Assembly (NCBI GenBank): GCA_022577435.1
Contig: JAKOON010000102.1
Coordinates: 62,001 to 126,000, forward strand
Source of the DNA: Embiotoca jacksoni
Taxonomy: Eukaryota; Chordata; Actinopteri; Embiotocidae
Direction of reading: 5' to 3'
Length of the DNA: 64,000 nt
Positions 51,501-64,000 of this stretch are shown in pieces. The position numbers were made by a program, and so were the translations under genes. The notes under the pieces were generated by a model. That model saw only the letters and a list, made by a program, of their open reading frames with translations. It was not told the origin of the DNA and did not search any database. Within the stretch, counting starts at the first letter, position 1. Each line of letters starts with the position of its first letter.

Positions 51501-53797
51501 TTTTATCATATTTCAGATGACATTTTATAGTATCACTTTTTTTATCATATTATAGACGACATGCTATAGTATGACTTTTTTTATCATATTTTAGACGACA
51601 TGCTATAGTGTGACTTTATTATCATATTTTAGACGACATGCTATAGTGTGACTTTTTATCATATTTTAGACTACGTTATAGTATGATTTTTTTTGATCAT
51701 ATTTTAGACTACATGCTATAGTATGACTTTTTTATCATATTTCAGATGACATTTTATAGTATCACTTTTTTTTATCATATTTTAGACGACATGTTATAGT
51801 ATGACTTTTTTATCATATTTTAGACTACATGCTATAGTGTGACTTTATTATCATATTTTAGACGACATGCTATAGTGTGACTTTTTTTTATCATATTTTA
51901 GACTACATACTATAGTGACTTTTTTATCATATTTTAGACGACATGCTATAGTATGACTTTATTATCATATTTTAGACTACATTCTATAGTATGACTTTTT
52001 TGTCATATTTTAGACTACATGCTATAGTATGACTTTTTTATCATATTTTAGACTACATGTTAGTGACTTTTTTATCATATTTTAGACGACATGCTATAGT
52101 ATGACTTTATTATCATATTTTAGACTACATGCTATACTGTGACTTTATTATCATATTTTAGACGACACGCTATAGTATGACTTTTTTATCATATTTCAGA
52201 TGACATTTTATAGTATCACTTTTTTTATCATATTATAGACGACATGCTATAGTATGACTTTTTTTTATCATATTTTAGACGACATGCTATAGTGTGACTT
52301 TATTATCATATTTTAGACGACATGCTATAGTGTGACTTTTTATCATATTTTAGACGACATGCTATAGTGTGACTTTTTTTTATCATATTTTAGACGACAT
52401 GCTATAGTGACTTTTTTTTTTATCATATTTTAGACTACATGCTATAGTATGACTTTATTGTCATATTTTAGACGACATACTATAGTATGACTTTTTTGTC
52501 ATATTTTAGACTACATACTATAGTATGACTTTTTTGTCATATTTTAGACTACATGCTATAGTGACTTTTTTATCATATTTTAGACGACATGCTATAGTAT
52601 GACTTTATTATCATATTTTAGACTACATGCTATAGTATGACTTTTTTATCATATTTTAGACTACATGCTATAGTATGACTTTATTATCATATTTTAGACG
52701 ACATGTTATAGTGTGACTTTTTTTTATCATATTTTAGACAACATGTTATAGTGTGACTTTTTTATCATATTTTAGACTACATGCTATAGTATGACTTTTT
52801 TATCATATTTTAGACTACATGTTAAAGTGACTTTTTTATCATATTTTAGACGACATGCTATAGTATGACTTTATTATCATATTTTAGACTACATGCTATA
52901 CTGTGACTTTATTATCATATTTTAGACGACACGCTATAGTATGACTTTTTTATCATATTTCAGATGACATTTTATAGTATCACTTTTTTTTATCATATTA
53001 TAGACGACATGCTATAGTATGACTTTTTTTATCATATTTTAGACGACATGCTATAGTGTGACTTTATTATCATATTTTAGACGACATGCTATAGTGTGAC
53101 TTTTTATCATATTTTAGACTACGTTATAGTATGATTTTTTTTTATCATATTTTAGACTACATGCTATAGTATGACTTTTTTATCATATTTTAGACGACAT
53201 GCTATAGTGACTTTTTTATCATATTTTAGACGACATGTTATAGTGTGACTTTTTATCATATTTTAGACTACGTTATAGTATGATTTTTTTTTATCATATT
53301 TTAGACTACATGCTATAGTATGACTTTTTTATCATATTTTAGACGACATGCTATAGTGACTTTTTTATCATATTTTAGACGACATGTTATAGTGTGACTT
53401 TTTTTATCATATTTTAGACGACATGCTATAGTTTGACTTTTTTATCATATTTTAGACGACATGTTATAGTGTGACTTTATTATCATATTTTAGACGACAT
53501 GTTATAGTATGACTTTTTTATCATATTTTAGACGACATGTTATAGTATGACTTTTTTATCATATTTTAGACGACATGCTATAGTATGACTTTATTATCAT
53601 ATTTTAGACGACATGTTATAGTATGACTTTTTTATCATATTTTAGACGACATGCTATAGTGTGACTTTTTTATCATATTTTAGACGACATTTTATAGTAT
53701 GACTTTTTTATCATATTTTAGACGACATGTTATAGTATGACTTTTTTTTACCATATTTTAGACTACATACTATAGTATGACTTTTGTTTATCATATT
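48547..53797 (+). repeat. Monomer array A3 (mosaic)
   Basis: 5251 bp, roughly 138 monomers, the longest array. Its first two kb follow the start of A2/A4, and from about 50.6 kb it follows A1, including the GACTACATTCTATAG (51985) and CTATAGTTTGAC (53425) markers at the same distance from the array end as in A1. Confidence 0.95.
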
Positions 53798-55490
53798 TTG
53801 GACGACATGGTATCGTAAGACTTTTTTATGACTTTTTGGAGTATGACCTTTTTCTGAACTGACGCCTCAAGTTACTTCTCACTGAGGCAACTCAACCAAT
53901 ACACAATGGAAAAAAAAGTCTCTTTTGGACTTTATTTTTTTACCTTTGGTTTGTGGCTGTGGCTTACCCTTACAGGGACTCGCCTTAGGAGGTCTTGGCC
54001 TCTGTGAACCCCGTGTGTTACCTCGGCGGGTAAACCGTGAACCTTGAGTGTTACCTCGGCGGGTAAACGTGAACCATTTGTGTTGTGTTACCTCGGCGGG
54101 TAAACCGTGAACCTCGAGTGTTACCTCGGCGGGTAAACGTGAAACATTTGTGTTGTGTTACCTCGGCGGGTAAACCGTGAACCTCGAGTGTTACCTCGGC
54201 GGGTAAACTGTGAACCATGGGCGTTGTATTACCTCGGCGGGTAAACCATGTGTGTTGTATTACCTCGGCGGGGCTCGAACCCGTGTCTTCATGAGGTCGT
54301 TTCCAGCTGGGAGTCGGCGTCATAGACTGCAGGACTATCTTTGGCGCCTGGGAACGAGTCATGGCAGGAGAAAGTGTACCACGGAGTTCACTCAGTGCTT
54401 CCAGAGACTCAGCCAACAGTCTGGTTAACTCAACAGATAAAAGATTCTTCTTCACCAAGGTTGATATTAATGGTTCAGATTCCACCTGTTGATGCTAATT
54501 CAACTTTTAGTGAAGTTGAAACGTTTGGGGAGATTGAAAAAGTTTTGCATTCACAACACATTTCAGGAAGATATTTAATATCACTGCAGACCCCCTTAAA
54601 AACACGTATATCTACTATCCAAAGAATGTCTGCGGCAATTTTGGTCGCATTTGAATGAATATTTGTGGACGGTGGAGGTATAGGTTGCAGTGAGACAAAG
54701 ATTTTTCACAAAGCTGCCTGGTGCAGTGGTTAGTGGTGTTGCCTCCCAGTCAGAAGGTTCCAGGTTCAATTCTTGCCCTTGATGTGGCTTTTCATCTAGG
54801 ATGTTAATGTCATCCTTTCCCTGGTGAGTCTTGAACCTGGAACCTTCTGAATGGGATGCAACAACACCAACCACTGCACTGTAGATGTCTCTTCCTTAAC
54901 ATGTTTAAAAGTCATATAAGTCAGGCAAGCATGCAATAGAGTCATCAAGAATGTTGAAGTTCCAAGCCAGCGTTGTCATCTCACAATCAGGAGCTTCTGG
55001 GTTCGATATGGGGTCTGGAACTTAGTGTGGAGGATTGCATGTTCTTGCTTGAATGTAATGTTTTACATTATGGACAACATGCATAGGTTTGTCATCCATA
55101 TTATGGACGACAGACTTTACTTTCAGGTCATTAGTTTTGCAGCAATAAGGAATTCACGTTGAAAGTCGCAGGCAGGAATCGAACCCAAGACCTTTCGACT
55201 GAGCGACAACAACTCTGACAGCTGCACCACTGTTAGTTTCCATAACTTGAACGGAAGTCAGACTAATAGCATGTCGTCAGAAATTTGAAGGAAATATATC
55301 ATGCTCTGGTATGACTTTTTGGTCATATTTCATACAACATGCTAAAATATGTTGGACACTGGAAATGACACTTTTCATACTTTCACATTCTACGTCGAGC
55401 TGGTTGATCACATGAACGTAAAGTTGGGTCACAATAACAGAAACATGTAGTTGATGATATATTGAGACATTCGTTCGACTTTGTCGATTG
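53798..55490 (+). repeat. Core 4
   Basis: 1693 bp, eight CTCGGCGGG units, closest to core 2 in its left edge. Ends GTCGATTG, a variant shared only with core 5. Confidence 0.95.
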
Positions 55491-58400
55491 ACATGCTATA
55501 GTATGACTTTATTATCATGTTATAGACTACACGTTATAGTGTGACTTTATTGTCATATTTTGGACTACATGCTATAGTATGACTTTTTTTTATCATATTT
55601 TAGACTACATGTGATAGTGTGACTTTTTTTTTTATCATATTTTAGACTACATGCTATAGTGTGACTTTTTTTTTATCATATTATAGACGACATGCTATAG
55701 TATGACTTTATTATCATATTTTAGACGACATGCTATAGTATGACTTTATTATCATATTTTAGACGACATGCTATACTGTGACTTTATTATCATATTTTAG
55801 ACGACATGCTATAGTATGACTTTTTTATCATATTTTAGACGACATGTTATAGTATGACTTTTTTATCATATTTTAGACGACATGTTATAGTATGACTTTT
55901 TTATCATATTTTAGACTACATGCTATAGTGTGACTTTTTTTTAATCATATTTCAGATGACATGTTATAGTATCACTTTTTTTTATCATATTTTAGACTAC
56001 ATGCTATAGTGTGACTTTATTATCATATTTTAGACGACATGCTATAGTATGACTTTATTATCATATTTTAGACTACATGTTATAGTGTCACTTTTTTATC
56101 ATATTTTAGACGACATGCTATAGTATGACTTTATTATCATATTTTAGACGACATGCTATAGTGTGACTTTTTTATCATATTTTAGACTACATGTTATAGT
56201 GTCACTTTTTTATCATATTTTAGACGACATGCTATAGTGTCACTTTTTTATCATATTTTAGACGACATGCTATAGTATGACTTTATTATCATATTTTAGA
56301 CTACGTGTTATAGTGTCACTTTTTTATCATATTTTAGACGACATGCTATAATATGACTTTTTTGTCATATTTTAGACTACATACTATAGTGACTTTTTTA
56401 TCATATTTTAGACGACATGCTATAGTATGACTTTTTTGTCATATTTTAGACTACATGCTATAGTGACTTTTTTTTTTATCATATTTTAGACTACATACTA
56501 TAGTATGACTTTTTTGTCATATTTTAGACTACATACTATAGTGACTTTTTTATCATATTTTAGACGACATGCTATAGTATGACTTTATTATCATATTTTA
56601 GACTACATGCTATAGTATGACTTTTTTGTCATATTTTAGACTACATGCTATAGTGACTTTTTTATCATATTTTAGACGACATGCTATAGTATGACTTTAT
56701 TATCATATTTTAGACTACATGCTATAGTATGACTTTTTTGTCATATTTTAGACTACATGCTATAGTATGACTTTATTATCATATTTTAGACGACATGCTA
56801 TAGTGACTTTTTTTTTAATCATATTTTAGACTACATGCTATAGTATGACTTTTTTATCATATTTTAGACTACATGCTATAGTATGACTTTATTATCATAT
56901 TTTAGACGACATGTTATAGTATGACTTTATTATCATATTTTAGACTACATGCTATAGTATGACTTTTTTGTCATATTTTAGACTACATGCTATAGTGACT
57001 TTTTTATCATATTTTAGACGACATGCTATAGTATGACTTTATTATCATATTTTAGACTACATGCTATAGTATGACTTTTTTGTCATATTTTAGACTACAT
57101 GCTATAGTATGACTTTATTATCATATTTTAGACGACATGCTATAGTGACTTTTTTTTTAATCATATTTTAGACTACATGCTATAGTATGACTTTTTTATC
57201 ATATTTTAGACTACATGCTATAGTATGACTTTATTATCATATTTTAGACGACATGTTATAGTGTGACTTTTTTTTATCATATTTTAGACATGTTATAGTG
57301 TGACTTTTTTATCATATTTTAGACTACGTGCTATACTATGACTTTTTTATCATATTTTAGACTACATGTTATAGTGACTTTTTTATCATATTTTAGACTA
57401 CATACTATAGTATGACTTTTTTTTATCATATTTTAGACGACATGCTATAGTATGACTTTATTATCATATTTTAGACTACATACTATAGTATGACTTTTTT
57501 GTCATATTTTAGACGACATGCTATAGTGACTTTTTTATCATATTTTAGACGACATGCTATAGTATGACTTTATTATCATATTTTAGACGACATGCTATAG
57601 TATGACTTTTTTATCATATTTTAGACGACATGTTATAGTATGACTTTATTATCATATTTTAGACTTCATGCTATAGTATGACTTTATTATCATATTTTAG
57701 ACGACATGTTATAGTGTGACTTTTTTATCATATTTTAGACGACATGCTATAGTATGACTTTATTATCATATTTTAGACTACATGTTATAGTGTCACTTTT
57801 TTATCATATTTTAGACGACATGCTATAGTGTCACTTTTTTATCATATTTTAGACGACATGCTATAGTATGACTTTATTATCATATTTTAGACTACATGTT
57901 ATAGTGTCACTTTTTTATCATATTTTAGACGACATGCTATAGTATGACTTTTTTGTCATATTTTAGACTACATACTATAGTATGACTTTTTTATCATATT
58001 TTAGACGACATGCTATAGTATGACTTTATTATCATATTTTAGACTACATGCTATAGTATGACTTTTTTGTCATATTTTAGACTACATGCTATAGTGACTT
58101 TTTTTTATCATATTTTAGACTACATACTATAGTATGACTTTTTTGTCATATTTTAGACTACATACTATAGTGACTTTTTTATCATATTTTAGACAACATG
58201 CTATAGTGTGACTTTATTATCATATTTTAGACGACATGTTATAGTATGACTTTTTTATCATATTTTAGACGACATGTTATAGTATGACTTTTTTATCATA
58301 TTTTAGACGACATGCTATAGTATGACTTTATTATCATATTTTAGACGACATGTTATAGTATGACTTTTTTATCATATTTTAGACGACATGCTATAGTGTG

Positions 58401-58533
58401 ACTTTTTTATCATATTTTAGACGACATTTTATAGTATGACTTTTTTATCATATTTTAGACGACATGTTATAGTATGACTTTTTTTATCATATTTTAGACG
58501 ACATGCTATAGTATGACTTTTGTTTATCATATT
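55491..58533 (+). repeat. Monomer array A4
   Basis: 3043 bp, roughly 80 monomers; the same order as A2 but without the 1-kb internal duplication. Confidence 0.95.
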
Positions 58534-60192
58534 TTGGACGACATGGTATCGTAAGACTTTTTTATGACTTTTTGGAGTATGACCTTTTTCTGAACTGACG
58601 CCTCAAGTTACTTCTCACTGAGGCAACTCAACCAATACACAATGGAAAAAAAAGTCTCTTTTGGACTTTATTTTTTTACCTTTGGTTTGTGGCTGTGGCT
58701 TACCCTTACAGGGACTCGCCTTAGGAGGTCTTGGCCTCTGTGAACCCCGTGTGTTACCTCGGCGGGTAAACGTGAACCATTTGTGTTGTGTTACCTCGGC
58801 GGGTAAACCGTGAACCTCGAGTGTTACCTCGGCGGGTAAACGTGAAACATTTGTGTTGTGTTACCTCGGCGGGTAAACCGTGAACCTCGAGTGTTACCTC
58901 GGCGGGTAAACTGTGAACCATGGGCGTTGTATTACCTCGGCGGGTAAACCATGTGTGTTGTATTACCTCGGCGGGGCTCGAACCCGTGTCTTCATGAGGT
59001 CGTTTCCAGCTGGGAGTCGGCGTCATAGACTGCAGGACTATCTTTGGCGCCTGGGAACGAGTCATGGCAGGAGAAAGTGTACCACGGAGTTCACTCAGTG
59101 CTTCCAGAGACTCAGCCAACAGTCTGGTTAACTCAACAGATAAAAGATTCTTCTTCACCAAGGTTGATATTAATGGTTCAGATTCCACCTGTTGATGCTA
59201 ATTCAACTTTTAGTGAAGTTGAAACGTTTGGGGAGATTGAAAAAGTTTTGCATTCACAACACATTTCAGGAAGATATTTAATATCACTGCAGACCCCCTT
59301 AAAAACACGTATATCTACTATCCAAAGAATGTCTGCGGCAATTTTGGTCGCATTTGAATGAATATTTGTGGACGGTGGAGGTATAGGTTGCAGTGAGACA
59401 AAGATTTTTCACAAAGCTGCCTGGTGCAGTGGTTAGTGGTGTTGCCTCCCAGTCAGAAGGTTCCAGGTTCAATTCTTGCCCTTGATGTGGCTTTTCATCT
59501 AGGATGTTAATGTCATCCTTTCCCTGGTGAGTCTTGAACCTGGAACCTTCTGAATGGGATGCAACAACACCAACCACTGCACTGTAGATGTCTCTTCCTT
59601 AACATGTTTAAAAGTCATATAAGTCAGGCAAGCATGCAATAGAGTCATCAAGAATGTTGAAGTTCCAAGCCAGCGTTGTCATCTCACAATCAGGAGCTTC
59701 TGGGTTCGATATGGGGTCTGGAACTTAGTGTGGAGGATTGCATGTTCTTGCTTGAATGTAATGTTTTACATTATGGACAACATGCATAGGTTTGTCATCC
59801 ATATTATGGACGACAGACTTTACTTTCAGGTCATTAGTTTTGCAGCAATAAGGAATTCACGTTGAAAGTCGCAGGCAGGAATCGAACCCAAGACCTTTCG
59901 ACTGAGCGACAACAACTCTGACAGCTGCACCACTGTTAGTTTCCATAACTTGAACGGAAGTCAGACTAATAGCATGTCGTCAGAAATTTGAAGGAAATAT
60001 ATCATGCTCTGGTATGACTTTTTGGTCATATTTCATACAACATGCTAAAATATGTTGGACACTGGAAATGACACTTTTCATACTTTCACATTCTACGTCG
60101 AGCTGGTTGATCACATGAACGTAAAGTTGGGTCACAATAACAGAAACATGTAGTTGATGATATATTGAGACATTCGTTCGACTTTGTCGATT
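58534..60192 (+). repeat. Core 5
   Basis: 1659 bp, seven CTCGGCGGG units like core 3; ends GTCGATTG like core 4. Confidence 0.95.
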
Positions 60193-62552
60193 GACATGCT
60201 ATAGTATGACTTTATTATCATGTTATAGACTACACGTTATAGTGTGACTTTATTGTCATATTTTGGACTACATGCTATAGTATGACTTTTTTTTATCATA
60301 TTTTAGACTACATGTGATAGTGTGACTTTTTTTTTTATCATATTTTAGACTACATGCTATAGTGTGACTTTTTTTTTATCATATTATAGACGACATGCTA
60401 TAGTATGACTTTATTATCATATTTTAGACGACATGCTATAGTATGACTTTATTATCATATTTTAGACGACATGCTATACTGTGACTTTATTATCATATTT
60501 TAGACGACATGCTATAGTATGACTTTTTTATCATATTTTAGACGACATGTTATAGTATGACTTTTTTATCATATTTTAGACGACATGTTATAGTATGACT
60601 TTTTTATCATATTTTAGACTACATGCTATAGTGTGACTTTTTTTTAATCATATTTCAGATGACATGTTATAGTATCACTTTTTTTTATCATATTTTAGAC
60701 TACATGCTATAGTGTGACTTTATTATCATATTTTAGACGACATGCTATAGTATGACTTTATTATCATATTTTAGACTACATGTTATAGTGTCACTTTTTT
60801 ATCATATTTTAGACGACATGCTATAGTATGACTTTATTATCATATTTTAGACGACATGCTATAGTGTGACTTTTTTATCATATTTTAGACTACATGTTAT
60901 AGTGTCACTTTTTTATCATATTTTAGACGACATGCTATAGTGTCACTTTTTTATCATATTTTAGACGACATGCTATAGTATGACTTTATTATCATATTTT
61001 AGACTACGTGTTATAGTGTCACTTTTTTATCATATTTTAGACGACATGCTATAATATGACTTTTTTGTCATATTTTAGACTACATACTATAGTGACTTTT
61101 TTATCATATTTTAGACGACATGCTATAGTATGACTTTTTTGTCATATTTTAGACTACATGCTATAGTGACTTTTTTTTATCATATTTTAGACTACATACT
61201 ATAGTATGACTTTTTTGTCATATTTTAGACTACATACTATAGTGACTTTTTTATCATATTTTAGACGACATGCTATAGTATGACTTTATTATCATATTTT
61301 AGACTACATGCTATAGTATGACTTTTTTGTCATATTTTAGACTACATGCTATAGTGACTTTTTTATCATATTTTAGACGACATGCTATAGTATGACTTTA
61401 TTATCATATTTTAGACGACATGCTATAGTGACTTTTTTTTTAATCATATTTTAGACTACATGCTATAGTATGACTTTTTTATCATATTTTAGACTACATG
61501 CTATAGTATGACTTTATTATCATATTTTAGACGACATGTTATAGTATGACTTTATTATCATATTTTAGACTACATGCTATAGTATGACTTTTTTGTCATA
61601 TTTTAGACTACATGCTATAGTGACTTTTTTATCATATTTTAGACGACATGCTATAGTATGACTTTATTATCATATTTTAGACTACATGCTATAGTATGAC
61701 TTTTTTGTCATATTTTAGACTACATGCTATAGTATGACTTTATTATCATATTTTAGACGACATGCTATAGTGACTTTTTTTTAAATCATATTTTAGACTA
61801 CATGCTATAGTATGACTTTTTTATCATATTTTAGACTACATGCTATAGTATGACTTTATTATCATATTTTAGACGACATGTTATAGTGTGACTTTTTTTT
61901 ATCATATTTTAGACAACATGTTATAGTGTGACTTTTTTATCATATTTTAGACTACGTGCTATACTATGACTTTTTTATCATATTTTAGACGACATGCTAT
62001 AGTGACTTTTTTATCATATTTTAGACGACATGCTATAGTATGACTTTTTTATCATATTTTAGACGACATGTTATAGTATGACTTTATTATCATATTTTAG
62101 ACTTCATGCTATAGTATGACTTTATTATCATATTTTAGACGACATGTTATAGTGTGACTTTTTTATCATATTTTAGACGACATGCTATAGTATGACTTTA
62201 TTATCATATTTTAGACGACATGTTATAGTATGACTTTATTATCATATTTTAGACGACATGTTATAGTATGACTTTATTATCATATTTTAGACGACATGCT
62301 ATAGTATGACTTTTTTATCATATTTTAGACGACATGGTATCGTAAGACTTTTTTATCATATTTTAGACGACATGCTATAGTATGACTTTATTATCATATT
62401 TTAGACGACATGCTATAGTATGACTTTTTTATCATATTATAGACGACACGCTATAGTATGACTTTATTATCATATTTTAGACTACATGCCATAGTGACTT
62501 TTTTACCATATTTTAGACTACATACTATAGTATGACTTTTGTTTATCATATT
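60193..62552 (+). repeat. Monomer array A5
   Basis: 2360 bp, roughly 62 monomers, the shortest array between two cores. Starts with the same edge variants as A2-A4. Confidence 0.95.
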
Positions 62553-64000
62553 TTGGACGACATGGTATCGTAACACTTTTTTATGACTTTTTGGAGTATG
62601 ACCTTTTTCTGAACTGACGCCTCAAGTTACTTCTCACTGAGGCAACTCAACCAATACACAATGGAAAAAAAAGTCTCTTTTGGACTTTATTTTTTTACCT
62701 TTGGTTTGTGGCTGTGGCTTACCCTTACAGGGACTCGCCTTAGGAGGTCTTGGCCTCTGTGAACCCCGTGTGTTACCTCGGCGGGTAAACCGTGAACCTC
62801 GAGTGTTACCTCGGCGGGTAAACGTGAAACATTTGTGTTGTGTTACCTCGGCGGGTAAACCGTGAACCTCGAGTGTTACCTCGGCGGGTAAACTGTGAAC
62901 CATGGGCGTTGTATTACCTCGGCGGGTAAACCATGTGTGTTGTATTACCTCGGCGGGGCTCGAACCCGTGTCTTCATGAGGTCGTTTCCAGCTGGGAGTC
63001 GGCGTCATAGACTGCAGGACTATCTTTGGCGCCTGGGAACGAGTCGTGGCAGGAGAAAGTGTACCACGGAGTTCACTCAGTGCTTCCAGAGACTCAGCCA
63101 ACAGTCTGGTTAACTCAACAGATAAAAGATTCTTCTTCACCAAGGTTGATATTAATGGTTCAGATTCCACCTGTTGATGCTAATTCAACTTTTAGTGAAG
63201 TTGAAACGTTTGGGGAGATTGAAAAAGTTTTGCATTCACAACACATTTCAGGAAGATATTTAATATCACTGCAGACCCCCTTAAAAACACGTATATCTAC
63301 TATCCAAAGAATGTCTGCGGCAATTTTGGTCGCATTTGAATGAATATTTGTGGACGGTGGAGGTATAGGTTGCAGTGAGACAAAGATTTTTCACAAAGCT
63401 GCCTGGTGCAGTGGTTAGTGGTGTTGCCTCCCAGTCAGAAGGTTCCAGGTTCAATTCTTGCCCTTGATGTGGCTTTTCATCTAGGATGTTAATGTCATCC
63501 TTTCCCTGGTGAGTCTTGAACCTGGAACCTTCTGAATGGGATGCAACAACACCAACCACTGCACTGTAGATGTCTCTTCCTTAACATGTTTAAAAGTCAT
63601 ATAAGTCAGGCAAGCATGCAATAGAGTCATCAAGAATGTTGAAGTTCCAAGCCAGCGTTGTCATCTCACAATCAGGAGCTTCTGGGTTCGATATGGGGTC
63701 TGGAACTTAGTGTGGAGGATTGCATGTTCTTGCTTGAATGTAATGTTTTACATTATGGACAACATGCATAGGTTTGTCATCCATATTATGGACGACAGAC
63801 TTTACTTTCAGGTCATTAGTTTTGCAGCAATAAGGAATTCACGTTGAAAGTCGCAGGCAGGAATCGAACCCAAGACCTTTCGACTGAGCGACAACAACTC
63901 TGACAGCTGCACCACTGTTAGTTTCCATAACTTGAACGGAAGTCAGACTAATAGCATGTCGTCAGAAATTTGAAGGAAATATATCATGCTCTGGTATGAC
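62553..64000 (+). repeat. Core 6, cut by the window end
   Basis: Six CTCGGCGGG units. Modules T1-T5 are present; the dispersed-repeat piece lies beyond the window. Confidence 0.95.

Larger units (their letters stand above)
35638..64000 (+). repeat. Composite macrosatellite: 38-bp monomer arrays plus 1.7-kb cores
   Basis: Whole tandem structure; it continues beyond the window. About 18.5 kb is a 38-bp monomer (TATGACTTTATTATCATA, then TTTTAGACGACATGCTATAG), varying mainly in T-run length, TATGAC/TGTGAC/TGAC and GACGAC/GACTAC. It is interrupted by six near-identical cores that start at TTGGACGACATGGTATCG and end at GACTTTGTCGATGG (or GATTG). Unit lengths from core start to core start are 4888, 5758, 6911, 4736 and 4019 bp. 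No gene was found inside it. Confidence 0.97.

Noticed and set aside
35638..64000. Centromeric satellite with CENP-B boxes
   Set aside because: No match to the TTCG....A..CGGG pattern was seen in the monomer; a centromeric role cannot be read from the sequence.

Overview
The window reads as nuclear DNA of a teleost fish. It holds two recognisable vertebrate genes with teleost-sized introns and GT/AG splice sites that I joined by reading frame: an Rh-family ammonia channel (best fit rhag) and the photoreceptor gene rd3. A third, small Ser/Arg/Lys-rich gene lies between them and I cannot name it. Several dispersed repeats have wording familiar from many fish genomes. No sign of a bacterial or plasmid origin was seen.

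Layout: 1-3647 is upstream non-coding sequence. 3648-11173 (+) is rhag, ten coding exons, 436 aa, with old repeats and a Tc1-like relic in its introns. 13718-16693 (+) is the Ser/Arg/Lys-rich gene, seven coding exons, 197 aa, whose first intron is mostly a minisatellite that also supplies the splice acceptor. 22246-18635 (-) is rd3, 218 aa from the usual start, tail-to-tail with the previous gene. An open frame continues upstream of the rd3 start through two possible extra exons near 24.1-24.5 kb. 24.5-33 kb is gene-poor, with repeat fragments only. 33.02-34.13 kb is a dispersed repeat, and 34.17-35.64 kb is a truncated, frameshifted LINE on the minus strand.

35638 to the window end is one large macrosatellite. 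Roughly 18.5 kb of it is a 38-bp AT-rich monomer. The arrays are interrupted six times by a nearly identical 1.66-1.69 kb core, giving composite units of about 4.9, 5.8, 6.9, 4.7 and 4.0 kb plus one cut by the window end. Each core carries a hairpin-forming minisatellite, five tRNA-like modules in alternating orientation (two forming a long inverted repeat), a divergent monomer, and a 139-bp piece about 95% identical to the dispersed repeat at 33.7 kb. Array lengths and core variants show recent unequal exchange. This composite repeat is the most unusual object in the window.

The three genes do not form a pathway: rhag is an erythroid/gill-type ammonia channel gene, rd3 is retinal, and the small gene looks nuclear. 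Their adjacency is ordinary eukaryotic neighbourhood. Splice models are by eye, without transcript evidence.
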